DNA of 64,000 bases, taken from assembly GCA_013298695.1 (NCBI GenBank), contig JAAFIS010000001.1, positions 744,001 through 808,000 on the forward strand. The letters run 5' to 3'. The notes under the pieces are model-generated. The model did not search any database, was not told where the DNA came from, and saw only the letters and a list, made by a program, of their open reading frames with translations. Below, one piece after another: positions 1-10,892 of this stretch (the first letter of the stretch is position 1; each line of letters begins with the position of its first letter). The DNA comes from Betaproteobacteria bacterium (lineage in GTDB: Bacteria; Pseudomonadota; Gammaproteobacteria; Burkholderiales; Casimicrobiaceae). The position numbers and the translations under genes are program-made.

Positions 1-2
1 AC

Positions 3-1526
3 GAAGGTTTGTATGCGAACGATCGTGTGACTTCGCCGATGGTGAAAGTGCATGGCGAATGGCAGCAGGCATCGTGGCAAGATGCGTTGACTGCGGCGGC
101 AGACGCCATCGCATCAAACGCGAAAACGGATGCGCATGAAGTTGCATTTCTGGTCGGCCCGCACAGCACGCTTGAAGAGTCATACCTCGCTGCGCAAATT
201 GCGAAAGCAATTGGCTCGGGCTCCATCGATCATCGCCTTCGCGTGACCGATCCGGCGCTAGACAAAGCCGGTGGCATTCCGTGGCTGGGTCGCAAGCTTG
301 CCGATTTCGCGAACGTTGATCGCTTCTTGGTGATCGGTTCGAATCTTCGTCAAGAGCAACCACTCGTCGCAAACCGCATTCGTCAACGCATCAAAAAGGG
401 CGCAACGCTCTCGTTGGTGAACGTCACCGATGATGATTTGCTTTGCCCCGTTGCCGCGAAAGCCATCGTTAAACCCTCGCAACTGCGCGAAGCGCTTGCA
501 GGAATCACGCTTTCGCTCGCGAAGCGTTTGGATAAACCAGCTCCAAACGTCACCGCCCCATCTTCTAGGGCGGTAGATGAGATTAGCGCTAATCTCGCTA
601 CTGGCAAAAATATCGCTATCCTCATCGGGGAGATAGCGCAATCAAGCGCAGAGGCGTCGCAAATTGAAACACTCGCTGCGTCGATTGCGTCGATGCTCGG
701 CGGAACGGTCGGCCGCCTTTCCGTTTCAGGCTCGGCAACGGCTGCGCACATCGCGGGCGCAGTGCCTGCAGGCAAAGGCAAGAGTGCGTTCGCGTCTTTA
801 ACTCGCGGCGTGAAAGCGTTCGTACTAATCGGTTGCGAACCGGAGCGCGATAGCGCGGCGGGCGCGCAAGCCATCGCGTCGCTAAAGGCTGCTGACAAAG
901 TTGTCGCGCTCACGTCATTCGCGTCGAACGCGATGAGAGATTACGCGGATGTGATTTTGCCGATAGCGCCGTTTACCGAAACATCGGGCACCTACGTTTC
1001 ACAAGATGGCACCGTGCAATCTTTCACCGGTGTCGTGCGTCCGCTCGGCGAAACGCGTCCGGGTTGGAAAGTGCTTCGCGTGCTCGGCGATTTACTTCAC
1101 GCGAATGTTGGCTCGTTCAATTCGAGTGAAGATGTGAAGAGCGCTGCGCTCGCGAATTTCAGCGACGCCTCGTTGGGCGCAAAGCCTGCCGCGATTGCTG
1201 CCAACGGCGCAGAATCAGTCTCAACGCTTGAACGCGTCGCTGACGTTCCGATCTATCACGCCGATCCGCTAGTGCGTCGCGGCAAGTCATTGCAACTATC
1301 CGCGTACGGCAAACAAGCGCGAGTTCGCATGAACGCAGAGACGGCGAAGCAACTCGGTCTCACGCATGGCGCACAAGTGAACGTCACTCAGGGCGCAACC
1401 TCCGTGACTTCAACCTTGTCGGTCGACGAATCTGTTGTAACCGGTGTGGTGCGCGTGCCCTTTGCCACTGAGGTGTCCGCGCAGCTCGGCGCTGTGAATC
1501 AACCGATCACGGTGAGCGCCGTATGA
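3..1526 (+). CDS. nuoG: NADH-quinone oxidoreductase subunit G, C-terminal part (5' end outside window)
   Basis: This is the downstream part of the large iron-sulfur subunit of respiratory complex I, which sits in the peripheral arm and carries electrons from NADH towards quinone. The reading frame is open from the first bases, so the start codon and the N-terminal ferredoxin-like and Fe-S domains lie outside the window. What remains, about 507 residues, is the molybdopterin-oxidoreductase-like fold, including a typical stretch around '[18 protein letters not shown]', and a C-terminal beta domain. The stop overlaps the nuoH start (ATGA at 1523-1526), as expected for translational coupling. Identification rests on this fold and on the following nuoHIJKLMN order. 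Confidence 0.95.
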   Translation, partial: EGLYANDRVTSPMVKVHGEWQQASWQDALTAAADAIASNAKTDAHEVAFLVGPHSTLEESYLAAQIAKAIGSGSIDHRLRVTDPALDKAGGIPWLGRKLADFANVDRFLVIGSNLRQEQPLVANRIRQRIKKGATLSLVNVTDDDLLCPVAAKAIVKPSQLREALAGITLSLAKRLDKPAPNVTAPSSRAVDEISANLATGKNIAILIGEIAQSSAEASQIETLAASIASMLGGTVGRLSVSGSATAAHIAGAVPAGKGKSAFASLTRGVKAFVLIGCEPERDSAAGAQAIASLKAADKVVALTSFASNAMRDYADVILPIAPFTETSGTYVSQDGTVQSFTGVVRPLGETRPGWKVLRVLGDLLHANVGSFNSSEDVKSAALANFSDASLGAKPAAIAANGAESVSTLERVADVPIYHADPLVRRGKSLQLSAYGKQARVRMNAETAKQLGLTHGAQVNVTQGATSVTSTLSVDESVVTGVVRVPFATEVSAQLGAVNQPITVSAV

Positions 1527-2593
1527 ATCCCGTCGAGCAATTGATGATGTGGGGTTTGGGTACGAATTATCCATCGCTCGCTTATGCGATTTGGACGCTG
1601 ATCAAGATTCTCGTAATCGTGGTGCCGATCACCTTGTGCGTTGCGTTCCTCACGCTTTGGGAACGCAAAGTCATCGGCTGGATGCAAGTGCGTATCGGCC
1701 CGAACCGCGTTGGCTATGGCTGGTTGCAGCCATTCGCGGACGTATTCAAACTGTTGTTCAAAGAAATCATCGTGCCCACCGGCGCGAACAAAGCGCTTTT
1801 CTACATTGCACCATTGCTCGCGATTGGCCCGGCGCTTGCGGCTTGGGCGGTGGTGCCGTTTGCCGATAACAAAATGCTCTCCGACATTAACGCCGGATTG
1901 CTCTACATTTTGGCGCTCACTTCTGTCGGTGTATACGGCGTAATCCTCGCGGGCTGGGCGTCGAATTCGAAGTACGCGTTCATCGGTTGCCTCCGCTCTG
2001 CTGCGCAAATCGTGTCGTACGAAATCGCGATGGGCTTTGCGCTTGTCGGTGTGTTGATGGCAGCGGGCAGTTTGAATTTGAGCAACATCGTGAACGCACA
2101 AGCGGGCGGTTTGCATCAGTGGTATTTCATCCCGCTACTGCCGCTCTTCATTGTGTACTTCATTTCGGGCGTCGCGGAAACAAATCGCCATCCGTTCGAC
2201 GTTGCAGAAGGTGAGTCAGAAATCGTCGCCGGTTTCCATGTTGAATATTCTGGCGTAACCTTTGCCGTGTTCTTCCTCGCCGAATACGCGAACATGATTT
2301 TGATCGCGCTGTTGACGAGCCTTCTGTTCCTCGGCGGCTGGCTCTCGCCGTTTCCGATCACTAATGAACTCTCGCTCTTCGGTGTCAAACCGCTCGCCGA
2401 TGGTTTCATTTGGCTCGCGATTAAAGTGTTCGTGGTGCTCTTTTTCTTCCTCTGGATTCGAGCATCGTTCCCGCGCTATCGCTACGATCAAATCATGCGT
2501 CTTGGGTGGAAGATTTTTATCCCAGTCACGCTCGCTTTCATTCTGTTTCTCGCGGTCATTATGCAAACGCCGTGGGGCGCAGCATTTCATTAA
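1523..2593 (+). CDS. nuoH: NADH-quinone oxidoreductase subunit H
   Basis: This membrane subunit of complex I forms most of the quinone-binding chamber where the peripheral arm meets the membrane arm. The 356-residue protein has about eight hydrophobic segments. It carries the family motifs [10 protein letters not shown] near residue 57 and the acidic loop [20 protein letters not shown] near residue 220, which lies next to the quinone cavity. Its start overlaps the nuoG stop by four bases and nuoI follows after 14 bases, so it is co-transcribed. Length is slightly above the E. coli protein and normal for betaproteobacteria. Confidence 0.98.
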   Translation: MNPVEQLMMWGLGTNYPSLAYAIWTLIKILVIVVPITLCVAFLTLWERKVIGWMQVRIGPNRVGYGWLQPFADVFKLLFKEIIVPTGANKALFYIAPLLAIGPALAAWAVVPFADNKMLSDINAGLLYILALTSVGVYGVILAGWASNSKYAFIGCLRSAAQIVSYEIAMGFALVGVLMAAGSLNLSNIVNAQAGGLHQWYFIPLLPLFIVYFISGVAETNRHPFDVAEGESEIVAGFHVEYSGVTFAVFFLAEYANMILIALLTSLLFLGGWLSPFPITNELSLFGVKPLADGFIWLAIKVFVVLFFFLWIRASFPRYRYDQIMRLGWKIFIPVTLAFILFLAVIMQTPWGAAFH

Positions 2594-2607
2594 GAGGTCA
2601 ATAAATT

Positions 2608-3099
2608 ATGGTTGCCTCGCTTAAACACTATTTCCAAAGCTTTCTTTTGTTCGAGCTGTGGAAAGGCCTCGCTCTGACCGGACGCCACATGTTCGCGCGC
2701 AAGATCACCGTGCAGTTCCCTGAGGAAAAAACGCCGCAGAGCCCACGCTTTCGTGGCCTTCATGCGCTGCGTCGTTATGAGAACGGCGAAGAGCGTTGTA
2801 TCGCTTGCAAGCTGTGCGAAGCCGTGTGCCCTGCGATGGCAATCACCATTGAATCGACCGTTCGTGAAGACGGAACGCGTCGCACCAGTCGGTACGACAT
2901 CGATTTAACGAAGTGCATCTTCTGCGGATTCTGCGAGGAAAGCTGCCCAGTGGATTCCATCGTCGAGACGCGCTTGCTCGAATATCACGGTGAAAAACGC
3001 GGTGATCTGTATTACACAAAAGAAATGCTGCTCGCCGTTGGCGACCGCTATGAAAAACAAATTGCAGCCGATCGCGCTGCCGATGCACCATTCCGATAG
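2608..3099 (+). CDS. nuoI: NADH-quinone oxidoreductase subunit I
   Basis: This peripheral-arm subunit holds clusters N6a and N6b, which pass electrons to the terminal cluster N2. The 163-residue protein has two canonical 4Fe-4S motifs: C64, C67, C70 and C74 ([12 protein letters not shown]), and C103, C106, C109 and C113 ([12 protein letters not shown]). An N-terminal amphipathic helix would anchor it to the membrane subunits. A purine-rich AAGAGG stretch sits before the ATG. The 51-base gap to nuoJ contains a small CCAGC/GCTGG hairpin (3115-3128). Confidence 0.98.
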   Translation: MVASLKHYFQSFLLFELWKGLALTGRHMFARKITVQFPEEKTPQSPRFRGLHALRRYENGEERCIACKLCEAVCPAMAITIESTVREDGTRRTSRYDIDLTKCIFCGFCEESCPVDSIVETRLLEYHGEKRGDLYYTKEMLLAVGDRYEKQIAADRAADAPFR

Positions 3100-3150
3100 G
3101 AGCGCATGCGGGGGCCAGCGAAGGCTGGATCGCACAATGCACAATAAAAA

Positions 3151-3804
3151 ATGCCTGAATTAGCTACGATTGTTTTTTACGTGTTCTCGGGGATCTTGCT
3201 GTTCTCCGGCACGCGCGTTATCTCGGTGAAGAATCCTGTGCACGCGGCACTTTTCTTGGTGCTCGCGTTCTTCTCGGCATCGGCGTTGTGGATGTTGCTC
3301 AAGGCGGAATTCCTAGCGATTGCGCTAGTGCTCGTCTACGTGGGTGCGGTGATGGTGCTCTTCCTTTTCGTCGTGATGATGCTCGACGTGAACTTCGAAG
3401 AGTTACGTAAGCAGTTTAGGAGCCATCTTCCCGTCGCTTTATTGGTCGGCGCTGCGGTGCTTGTTGAAATGGTGCTCGTGATGCGGCTCGCGTTTGCGGG
3501 TAAGTCGGGCTCGACAGGCACGACCAATTCGATAGTGGTCGACGGCAGTAATACCAAGGCGCTAGGGCTCGAACTGTTCACGAAATACATCTATGCGGTA
3601 GAAATAGCCGGCGTGCTTTTGCTGGTGGCTATCGTTGCCGCAATCGCGTTGACATTGCGTGATCGTCGAGAAACGAAATACCAGAATCCAGGTGAGCAAG
3701 TGCTCGTGAAGCGCGAACACCGTTTGCGCGTATTGAAAGTAAAAGCGGAGACGCCGGTCGCTGCAGAATCCACGCCCGCTCCAGCAGAAGGGAGCAAACC
3801 ATAA
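3151..3804 (+). CDS. nuoJ: NADH-quinone oxidoreductase subunit J
   Basis: This membrane subunit of complex I contains the third-helix pi-bulge region that couples quinone chemistry to proton transfer. The 217-residue protein has five hydrophobic segments, including the conserved '[20 protein letters not shown]'. The C-terminal 30 or so residues form an Ala/Pro/Glu-rich hydrophilic tail. The last base of its stop is the first base of the nuoK ATG. No strong Shine-Dalgarno is visible before the start, but the hydrophobic N-terminus matches the family. Confidence 0.96.
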   Translation: MPELATIVFYVFSGILLFSGTRVISVKNPVHAALFLVLAFFSASALWMLLKAEFLAIALVLVYVGAVMVLFLFVVMMLDVNFEELRKQFRSHLPVALLVGAAVLVEMVLVMRLAFAGKSGSTGTTNSIVVDGSNTKALGLELFTKYIYAVEIAGVLLLVAIVAAIALTLRDRRETKYQNPGEQVLVKREHRLRVLKVKAETPVAAESTPAPAEGSKP

Positions 3805-4118
3805 TGTTTGCCGCACCGACCCTCACATCCTATTTAATCGTCGCGGCATTGCTGTTTACCATTAGCGTGATCGGTATCTTCCTGAATCGTCGCAACGTCA
3901 TCATCCTGTTGATGACCATCGAATTAATGCTGCTCGCCGTGAACTTAAATTTCATCGCGTTCTCAAGCTACCTAGGCGACATTTCTGGTCAAGTGTTTGT
4001 GTTTTTCATTCTCACGGTTGCTGCCGCCGAATCCGCAATCGGTCTCGCAATTTTGGTTGTGCTCTTCCGTAACGTCGGTTCGATTGACGTGAATGAAATC
4101 GGCAAGCTGAAAGGGTAA
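3804..4118 (+). CDS. nuoK: NADH-quinone oxidoreductase subunit K
   Basis: This small three-helix subunit is homologous to MrpC antiporter subunits and contributes to the E-channel for protons. The 104 residues include the two membrane-embedded glutamates of the family, in '[15 protein letters not shown]' and '[12 protein letters not shown]'. It overlaps both neighbours by one base. Length matches other NuoK proteins (about 100 residues). Confidence 0.97.
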   Translation: MFAAPTLTSYLIVAALLFTISVIGIFLNRRNVIILLMTIELMLLAVNLNFIAFSSYLGDISGQVFVFFILTVAAAESAIGLAILVVLFRNVGSIDVNEIGKLKG

Positions 4119-6124
4119 TGATGAAAACCTCTTACCTCATCGCCGCGTTCGCGCCATTGATCGGCGCAATCATTGCCGGGCTTTTTGGCAAACAAGTGGG
4201 TCGCAAAGGCGCTCACACCGTCACGATTCTCGGCGTGTTGATTTCGTTCATCGCGTCGTGCATCGTGTTTTCCGATGTGCTCGCCGGTAACACATTCAAT
4301 GGCTCGCTCTACACCTGGATGGTGTCTGGTGGCGTGCGCTTTGAAGTGGGATTTTTGATCGACAAGCTCACCGTTACGATGATGCTCGTGGTTACCTCAG
4401 TGTCGCTGATGGTGCATATCTACACCATCGGTTACATGGAAGAAGATCCGGGTTATCAGCGCTTCTTCAGCTACATCTCGCTGTTCACCTTCTCGATGAT
4501 GATGCTCGTGATGAGCAATAACTTCCTGCAGTTGTTCTTCGGTTGGGAAGCGGTTGGTCTCGTCTCGTATTTATTGATCGGTTTCTGGTTTAAGCGACCC
4601 ACCGCGATTTTTGCGAATATGAAAGCGTTCTTGGTGAACCGCGTCGGCGATCTGGGCTTTTTGCTCGGCATCGGCTTAGTGCTCGCGTACACGGGTAGCC
4701 TCGATTACAAAACTGTGTTCGAGAAAGTCAAAGCGCTCGAAAACATTTCCATCATCATGGGGCCGTTTGGCGTTGTTTCCTTGATGACGGCGATTTGCAT
4801 TCTGCTTTTCATTGGAGCAATGGGCAAATCCGCACAAGTGCCGTTGCATGTTTGGTTGCCGGATTCAATGGAAGGCCCAACGCCGATCTCCGCGTTGATT
4901 CACGCGGCAACGATGGTTACGGCCGGCATCTTCATGGTGTCACGCATGTCGCCGCTCTTTGAAATGTCGACGACCGCGCTCTCGTTCGTGCTCATCATTG
5001 GCGCGACTACTGCGCTCTTCATGGGCTTCTTGGGCATCATCCAATACGACATAAAACGCGTCGTCGCATATTCGACGCTCTCGCAGCTCGGCTATATGAC
5101 GGTCGCGCTCGGCGTTTCCGCGTACAGCGCTGCGATGTTCCACCTAGTCACTCATGCCTTCTTCAAAGCGCTGCTTTTCTTAGGCGCTGGCTCCGTCATC
5201 ATCGGCATGCATCACAACCAAGACATTCGTTATATGGGCGGTGTCTCGAAGTACATGAAGATCACATGGATCACGTCGTTGCTTGGCTCGCTCGCGTTGA
5301 TCGGTTTCCCATTTTTGTCGGGGTTCTACTCAAAAGACTCGATCATCGAAGCTGTGCATCACAGCAAGATTTTTGGTTCAAGCTACGCGAACTTCGCCGT
5401 CGTAGTCGGCGTGTTCGTCACGGCGTTCTATTCCTTCCGCATGTATTTCCTGGTGTTTCACGGGAAAGAGCGCTACGACCAAGCGCCGCATGATGATCAT
5501 CACGACGATCATGGACATTCTCATGACTCGAAGCCGCACGAATCGCCATGGGTCGTAACGCTGCCACTCGTGTTGCTCGCAATCCCGTCAGTCATCCTCG
5601 GCGCGTACATGTTCGAACCGGCGATTCTAAAAAACTGGTTTGCGAGCGTGAGTCCAACGGGTATGCCAACAATCATGGTGAACGCCGCAAACGACACGCT
5701 CGCCGCGATGCGCACGCCAGACAATTCCGCGATGCACATGGCGATGCACGGCTTTACTGCATTGCCATTCTGGCTAGCAATGGCTGGTATCGCGCTCGCG
5801 TACTACCTCTACATCGTCAATCCCGCTTTGCCGGCAAAGCTTCGTGAAAAATTTAGCGGTATCGTGAAAGTGCTCGAAGAGAAATACTACTTTGATCGCT
5901 TCAACGACTTTTTCTTCGCAGGCGGCGCGCGCAAATTGGGCGACGGATTGTTCCGTTTCGGTGATCGCGCGGTGATCGATGGTGCGCTCGTGAACGGCTC
6001 TGCAAAAGGGATCGGAATGCTCTCCGGCGTGATGCGCCATTTGCAAACAGGCTACATCTATCACTACGCGTTTGTGATGGTGGCGGGCATTCTCGCCTTC
6101 CTCACTTGGTTGCTGCTTCGATAG
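4118..6124 (+). CDS. nuoL: NADH-quinone oxidoreductase subunit L
   Basis: This is the distal antiporter-like proton pump of complex I, with the long lateral helix. The 668-residue protein shows the family core around 'FFGWEAVGLVSYLLIGFWF', 'GAMGKSAQVPLHVWLPDSMEGPTP' (split here for reading: GAMGKSAQVPLHVWLPD, then SMEGPTP) and 'LIHAATMVTAG'. A histidine/aspartate-rich loop lies at about residues 453-470 (PHDDHHDDHGHSHD), between the helical core and the C-terminal part. Tandem ATG codons at 4118 and 4121 leave the exact start open by one residue. NuoM follows after 21 bases. Confidence 0.97.
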   Translation: MMKTSYLIAAFAPLIGAIIAGLFGKQVGRKGAHTVTILGVLISFIASCIVFSDVLAGNTFNGSLYTWMVSGGVRFEVGFLIDKLTVTMMLVVTSVSLMVHIYTIGYMEEDPGYQRFFSYISLFTFSMMMLVMSNNFLQLFFGWEAVGLVSYLLIGFWFKRPTAIFANMKAFLVNRVGDLGFLLGIGLVLAYTGSLDYKTVFEKVKALENISIIMGPFGVVSLMTAICILLFIGAMGKSAQVPLHVWLPDSMEGPTPISALIHAATMVTAGIFMVSRMSPLFEMSTTALSFVLIIGATTALFMGFLGIIQYDIKRVVAYSTLSQLGYMTVALGVSAYSAAMFHLVTHAFFKALLFLGAGSVIIGMHHNQDIRYMGGVSKYMKITWITSLLGSLALIGFPFLSGFYSKDSIIEAVHHSKIFGSSYANFAVVVGVFVTAFYSFRMYFLVFHGKERYDQAPHDDHHDDHGHSHDSKPHESPWVVTLPLVLLAIPSVILGAYMFEPAILKNWFASVSPTGMPTIMVNAANDTLAAMRTPDNSAMHMAMHGFTALPFWLAMAGIALAYYLYIVNPALPAKLREKFSGIVKVLEEKYYFDRFNDFFFAGGARKLGDGLFRFGDRAVIDGALVNGSAKGIGMLSGVMRHLQTGYIYHYAFVMVAGILAFLTWLLLR

Positions 6125-6145
6125 AGCGATAACAAAGACAATACT

Positions 6146-7633
6146 ATGCTGCTCTCTCTTGCTATTTGGATTCCCATCATCGGCGGCTTAGCCGTGATGA
6201 CGACCGCGCGGGACAAAGGTCATCACGCAACGCGCTGGATTGCGTTGCTTGCTGCGCTTCTTGGTTTTGTTGTCACGATCCCGCTCTACGCTGGTTTCGA
6301 CCCCTCTACCGCCGCGCTTCAATTCGTCGAAAACGTGAAGTGGATCGAACGCTACAACGTGAACTATCACTTGGGCGTTGATGGCATTTCGATGTGGTTC
6401 GTGATTCTCAACAGCTTTATCACGATCTTCGTCGTGGTGGCCGGATGGAAAGTTATTGAAGAAAAACCCGCGCAGTATTTCGCCGCGTTTCTCATCATGT
6501 CGGGGCTCATCAATGGCGCGTTCGCCGCAGCGGATGCGGTGCTCTTCTACGTGTTTTTCGAAGCGATGCTGATTCCGATGTATTTGATCATCGGCGTCTG
6601 GGGTGGTCCGAATCGCGTTTATGCCGCCGTGAAGTTTTTCCTCTACACGCTGCTCGGATCACTCCTGATGTTGGTCGCGTTGCTCTACTTGTACAACGTG
6701 TCAGGCGGCAGCTTCGAGATCGCGCAATTCCACAAAGTGCCGCTCGCGATGAATCCGCAGATTCTGCTGTTCGTTGCGTTCTTCTTGGCCTTCGCCGTAA
6801 AAGTGCCAATGTGGCCGGTGCATACGTGGCTGCCCGATGCGCACGTTGAAGCACCCACCGGCGGCTCGGTCGTGTTGGCGGCGATCACGTTGAAGCTCGG
6901 CGCGTATGGCTTCTTGCGTTTTATTCTTCCTATCGTTCCAGACGCATCGCGTTACTTTGCGCCGTTTGTGATCGCGATTTCCCTGATCGCCATTGTGTAC
7001 ATCGGCTTTGTTGCACTAGTGCAAACCGATATGAAAAAGCTAATTGCGTATTCATCGATCTCGCACATGGGCTTTGTCACGCTCGGTTTCTTCCTGTTTG
7101 TCGGTTCGCAAACGAGCGCACTCGGCATTGAAGGCGGACTCATGCAAATGATTTCGCACGGCTTCATTTCCGGCGCGATGTTCTTGTGTGTGGGCGTTCT
7201 TTACGATCGGATGCATACGCGAAATATCGCGGACTACGGTGGCGTGGTGAACACGATGCCGAAGTTCGCCGCGTTCATGATGCTCTTCACGATGGCGAAT
7301 GCAGGCTTGCCTGGCACGTCCGGTTTTATTGGTGAATTCACCGTTACGCTTGCAGCGGTCAAGCAAGGCATGTTCTGGGTTGGCGCTGCCGCTGGTCTCG
7401 CGTTGATTCTTGGCGCGGCGTATTCCTTGTGGATGTACAAGCGCGTGATCTTCGGCGACATTGCTAACGACAACGTGCGCGCGCTTACGGATGTTACGCC
7501 GCGTGAATTCTGGATGCTTGCTGCGCTGGCTGTGTGCGTATTGGCGATGGGCATTTATCCCGCGCCGTTCACCGAAGTGATGCATCAGAGCGTAAACGAA
7601 TTGATCACGCATGTATCGCGTAGCAAGCTGTGA
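6146..7633 (+). CDS. nuoM: NADH-quinone oxidoreductase subunit M
   Basis: This is the middle antiporter-like proton-pumping subunit of complex I. The 495-residue protein has about 14 hydrophobic segments and the conserved motifs 'FFEAMLIPMYLIIGVWGG', 'FAVKVPMWPVHTWLPDAH', and 'SSISHMGFVTLG'. The lysine of 'AVKVP' and glutamate of 'FEAML' correspond to the key channel residues of the family. It lies 14 bases upstream of nuoN. Confidence 0.97.
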   Translation: MLLSLAIWIPIIGGLAVMTTARDKGHHATRWIALLAALLGFVVTIPLYAGFDPSTAALQFVENVKWIERYNVNYHLGVDGISMWFVILNSFITIFVVVAGWKVIEEKPAQYFAAFLIMSGLINGAFAAADAVLFYVFFEAMLIPMYLIIGVWGGPNRVYAAVKFFLYTLLGSLLMLVALLYLYNVSGGSFEIAQFHKVPLAMNPQILLFVAFFLAFAVKVPMWPVHTWLPDAHVEAPTGGSVVLAAITLKLGAYGFLRFILPIVPDASRYFAPFVIAISLIAIVYIGFVALVQTDMKKLIAYSSISHMGFVTLGFFLFVGSQTSALGIEGGLMQMISHGFISGAMFLCVGVLYDRMHTRNIADYGGVVNTMPKFAAFMMLFTMANAGLPGTSGFIGEFTVTLAAVKQGMFWVGAAAGLALILGAAYSLWMYKRVIFGDIANDNVRALTDVTPREFWMLAALAVCVLAMGIYPAPFTEVMHQSVNELITHVSRSKL

Positions 7634-7647
7634 GCGAGTAGAAAAAT

Positions 7648-9081
7648 ATGAATGACCTGAATCTCGTTCTCCCAGAAATCGTTCTGCTTTCGCTCGCGTG
7701 TTTGATCCTTGTGGTCGATTTGTTTGTGCGTCGCGATCAAAAAATTTATACGTTCCTTTGTGGCATCGGTGCGCTGCTGTGGACGGCAGCATTTGTGTAC
7801 GTACTCGGTACTCCGATTGGCATTGCGCCACAACTCGCGTTCTCAAATTTAGTCGTTGTTGATAGCGTTGCAACGATTCTGAAGCTAGCAATGTTGTCGT
7901 CCGCCGCGTGCGCGCTGGGTTATTCGTGGCGCTATTTGAAGAAGCACGGCCTCGATAACGGCGAATTCATCGCGCTCGTATTGCTCGGCACGCTCGGCAT
8001 GATGGTGATTGCCTCGGCCGCGAACATGCTCACCTCGTACCTCGGCCTCGAACTTTTGAGCTTGTCGATGTACGCGCTCGTTGCATTGAAACGCGATGAC
8101 AAAATCGCTACCGAAGCCGCGATGAAATATTTCGTACTTGGCGCGCTCGCCTCGGGCTTGCTTCTCTTCGGCATGTCGATTATTTATGGCGCAACCGGTT
8201 CGCTCGATCTCGACACCATTGGCGCAGCGCTCAGCAAAGGCAATCGCACGGCAGTCGCGCTTGGTCTGATTTTTATCGTCGCAGGCGTCTCATTCAAATT
8301 AGGCGTCGTGCCTTTCCACATGTGGGTGCCTGACGTTTACAACGGCGCGCCGACAGCGGTGACCTTGTTCCTCGGCACCGCGCCAAAAGTCGCCGCTTTC
8401 GCGCTTGCCTATCGCTTGTTTAACGATGGCCTCGCCTCCGCGATTGCCGATTGGTCGATCATCTTCGCGGTCATTGCAACGCTATCTGTGGTGCTCGGAA
8501 ACTTGATCGCGATCGCGCAAACGAATATCAAGCGCATGCTCGCGTATTCGGCGATTGCGAACATGGGTTTCTTGTTGTTGGGTGTTGTCTCCGGCGGTCA
8601 AGATGGTTTCGCTGCGGCGCTTTTCTATTCGGTTGCGTATGTGATCACCGGGCTCGTGTCGCTGGGCGTTTTGGTGTTGCTCTCGTCGCGCGGCGTTGAA
8701 TTCGATCAGATCGAGGATCTGAAGGGGCTCAATTCGCGGTCACCGTGGCTCGCGTTTCTGATGTTGCTTGCAATGTTCTCGCTCGCAGGAATTCCGCCGA
8801 CACTTGGATTCTGGGCAAAGCTTTCGGTGATTGAAGCGTCGGTGAACGCCGGTTACGTGTGGCTCGCAGTGATCGCTGTGCTTGCATCACTGGTCGGGGC
8901 TTTCTACTATTTGCGCGTCGTGAAAGTCATGTATTTCAACGACCCAGAAGAGGGCAAACTCGCGATGCCGTCACGCGGTGAAATGGTCTTGCTCTCAGTG
9001 AACGCGCTTGCAATTCTCGTGCTTGGGATGCTGCCGAGCGCTCTGCTTGCGCTGTGCGTGAAAGCGGTTCAGGCGTCATAA
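7648..9081 (+). CDS. nuoN: NADH-quinone oxidoreductase subunit N
   Basis: This antiporter-like membrane subunit of complex I is the last gene of the operon. The 477-residue protein has about 14 hydrophobic segments, with the motifs 'YLGLELLSLSMYALVA', 'KLGVVPFHMWVPDVYNGAP' and 'AYSAIANMGFLLLG'. No classical intrinsic terminator follows. Instead the paired palindromes at 9128-9212 start 46 bases after the stop. No nuoN-linked accessory gene such as a DUF2818 or Nudix gene follows. Confidence 0.97.
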   Translation: MNDLNLVLPEIVLLSLACLILVVDLFVRRDQKIYTFLCGIGALLWTAAFVYVLGTPIGIAPQLAFSNLVVVDSVATILKLAMLSSAACALGYSWRYLKKHGLDNGEFIALVLLGTLGMMVIASAANMLTSYLGLELLSLSMYALVALKRDDKIATEAAMKYFVLGALASGLLLFGMSIIYGATGSLDLDTIGAALSKGNRTAVALGLIFIVAGVSFKLGVVPFHMWVPDVYNGAPTAVTLFLGTAPKVAAFALAYRLFNDGLASAIADWSIIFAVIATLSVVLGNLIAIAQTNIKRMLAYSAIANMGFLLLGVVSGGQDGFAAALFYSVAYVITGLVSLGVLVLLSSRGVEFDQIEDLKGLNSRSPWLAFLMLLAMFSLAGIPPTLGFWAKLSVIEASVNAGYVWLAVIAVLASLVGAFYYLRVVKVMYFNDPEEGKLAMPSRGEMVLLSVNALAILVLGMLPSALLALCVKAVQAS

Positions 9082-9410
9082 GCACGCTATTTACGAATCT
9101 CAAATGTAAAACAGCTCATGCATTGATCGCCCAATTTAATTGGGCGAAACGTCATTTTTATTGATTTATCGAGAGACAGAATTTCGTAGGCGATTGCCCA
9201 ATTGAATTGGGCGATACGATGCGAAGTTGATTGTATTTAGTCTCGATCGAAACGGGACTGACGAACGCTCGCGATTCGCACGACGAATAGCTCATTGCGA
9301 ACCCATCTCACGCATCGCGAACCTCAAAACGCTATGCTCTCTGTCAATCGAAACACGCAAACTTTCTATCGCAGAAAGCTCCCGAAACTCACTCGAAATC
9401 GAGCCCCTTC
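9082..9410. other. Intergenic region between nuoN and the aldehyde dehydrogenase gene
   Basis: These 329 bases hold no convincing gene. They contain the paired palindromic element at 9128-9212. A short frame at 9227-9466 has no recognisable domain and runs into the dehydrogenase gene in another frame. The downstream half should contain the promoter of the aldehyde dehydrogenase gene, but I cannot assign boxes with confidence. Confidence 0.6.
9128..9212. repeat. Paired palindromic repeat element, copy A
   Basis: The left palindrome at 9128-9146 is CGCCCAATTTAATTGGGCG, with perfect 9-bp arms around a central T. The right palindrome at 9196-9212 is GCCCAATTGAATTGGGC, with perfect 8-bp arms around G. 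Their starts are 68 bases apart. The same arrangement recurs at 14732, 48449 and 52167, with related sites at 31817, 32582, 42141 and 60284. I do not recognise the family. In RNA each palindrome would form a hairpin, but no U-tract follows. Confidence 0.85.
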
Positions 9411-10856
9411 ATGACGACTATAGCCTACCCCAACACGCAACTCCTTATCGACAATCAATGGTGTGACGCCGCTTCCGGCAAAACACTCGCGGTGATCAAT
9501 CCATCGAGTGGCAGCGAAGCCGGCCGCGTCGCGCATGCCGACAAAGTCGATCTGGATCGCGCGCTCGCTGCGGCGCAAAAAGGTTTCACCACTTGGCGCA
9601 ACATGACAGCGCTCGAACGCTCTGATCTCATGCGTAAAGCTGCTGCATTGCTTCGTGAACGCGCTGACAAAATTGCAACGTACATGACGATCGAGCAAGG
9701 CAAGCCGCTCGGCGAAGCCAAGGTCGAGGTCGCCTCCACCGCGCAAATCATCGAGTGGTTTGCCGAGGAATCGCGTCGTGTGTATGGTCGCATCGTGCCC
9801 GCACGCGCGATGAACATCACGGCGATGGTGCTCAAAGAACCGGTTGGCGTCGTTGCCGCTTTCACGCCGTGGAATTTCCCGATGAACCAGGTCGTGCGCA
9901 AGGTGTCTGCAGCGCTTGCAACGGGTTGTTCGATCATCGTTAAAGCGCCGGAAGAAACGCCTGCATCGCCTGCTGAATTGATTCGCGCGTTCGTCGATGC
10001 CGGGGTTCCGCCAGGTGTCGTGCAACTCGTGTTCGGCAATCCTGCCGAAATTTCGAGCTACTTGATTCCGCATCCCATCGTTAGAAAAATCACGTTCACT
10101 GGCTCCACGCCGGTCGGCAAAACGCTTGCCGCGATGGCGGGTCAACACATGAAGCGCGCCACGATGGAATTGGGCGGCCACGCGCCAGTAATCGTCGCCG
10201 AAGACGCAGATATCGCACTCGCGGTGAAAGCAGCGGGCTCCGCGAAATTTCGCAACGCGGGGCAAGTGTGTATCGCGCCAACGCGCTTCTTGGTCGCCAA
10301 CAAAATCAAGGGTGAATTCACCGAAGCCTTCGTGAAAATGTCAGAAGCGCTCAAGGTCGGCGACGGACTCACGCAAGGCACGCAGATGGGGCCGCTCGCG
10401 AATGCGCGGCGACTCGACGCGATGGCGAAAGTGGTCGCGGACGCAAAAACCAAAGGCGCCAAGATCGTCACTGGCGGTGAACGAATCGGAAACGCTGGCA
10501 ACTTCTTCACGCCGACGGTTGTTGCCGACGTGCCGCTTGATGCATCGCTGTTCAACGACGAACCCTTCGGCCCCATCGCAGGCATTCGCGGCTTCGACAC
10601 GATTGAAGAAGCGATCACCGAAGCCAACCGCCTCGCATTTGGTTTGTCCGCCTACGCGTTCACGAAATCGATCAAAACTGCGCATATGCTCTCGCACAAC
10701 GTAGAAACCGGCATGCTCTGGATCAACCAACCCGCGGTCGCCGTTCCCGAAATGCCGTTCGGTGGCGTCAAGGATTCGGGCTACGGTTCTGAAGGTGGCC
10801 CTGAGGCACTTGAGGCGTATCTGAATACGAAGACAGTGTCGATTACGAACGTCTGA
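9411..10856 (+). CDS. NAD(P)-dependent aldehyde dehydrogenase, succinate-semialdehyde dehydrogenase-like
   Basis: This 481-residue cytosolic enzyme belongs to the ALDH superfamily and oxidises an aldehyde to the carboxylate. Conserved features are the NAD-site segment '[14 protein letters not shown]', the glycine motif [13 protein letters not shown], the general-base glutamate in [11 protein letters not shown], and the catalytic cysteine C287 in [12 protein letters not shown]. Overall it most resembles succinate-semialdehyde or 2-oxoglutarate-semialdehyde dehydrogenases, but substrate cannot be read from sequence. It converges on the SDR gene (37-base gap). With the nearby Rieske oxygenase and GS-family ligase it could act in amine or amino-acid catabolism, which is inference from proximity only. 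Confidence 0.9.
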   Translation: MTTIAYPNTQLLIDNQWCDAASGKTLAVINPSSGSEAGRVAHADKVDLDRALAAAQKGFTTWRNMTALERSDLMRKAAALLRERADKIATYMTIEQGKPLGEAKVEVASTAQIIEWFAEESRRVYGRIVPARAMNITAMVLKEPVGVVAAFTPWNFPMNQVVRKVSAALATGCSIIVKAPEETPASPAELIRAFVDAGVPPGVVQLVFGNPAEISSYLIPHPIVRKITFTGSTPVGKTLAAMAGQHMKRATMELGGHAPVIVAEDADIALAVKAAGSAKFRNAGQVCIAPTRFLVANKIKGEFTEAFVKMSEALKVGDGLTQGTQMGPLANARRLDAMAKVVADAKTKGAKIVTGGERIGNAGNFFTPTVVADVPLDASLFNDEPFGPIAGIRGFDTIEEAITEANRLAFGLSAYAFTKSIKTAHMLSHNVETGMLWINQPAVAVPEMPFGGVKDSGYGSEGGPEALEAYLNTKTVSITNV

Positions 10857-10892
10857 AGCGCTACACAAAAAGTTGTTTGTGACGCACTAACA

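Noticed and set aside
383-913. Long antisense frames in nuoG and other GC-rich genes
   Set aside because: They mirror the codon bias of the real gene on the other strand and show no domains.
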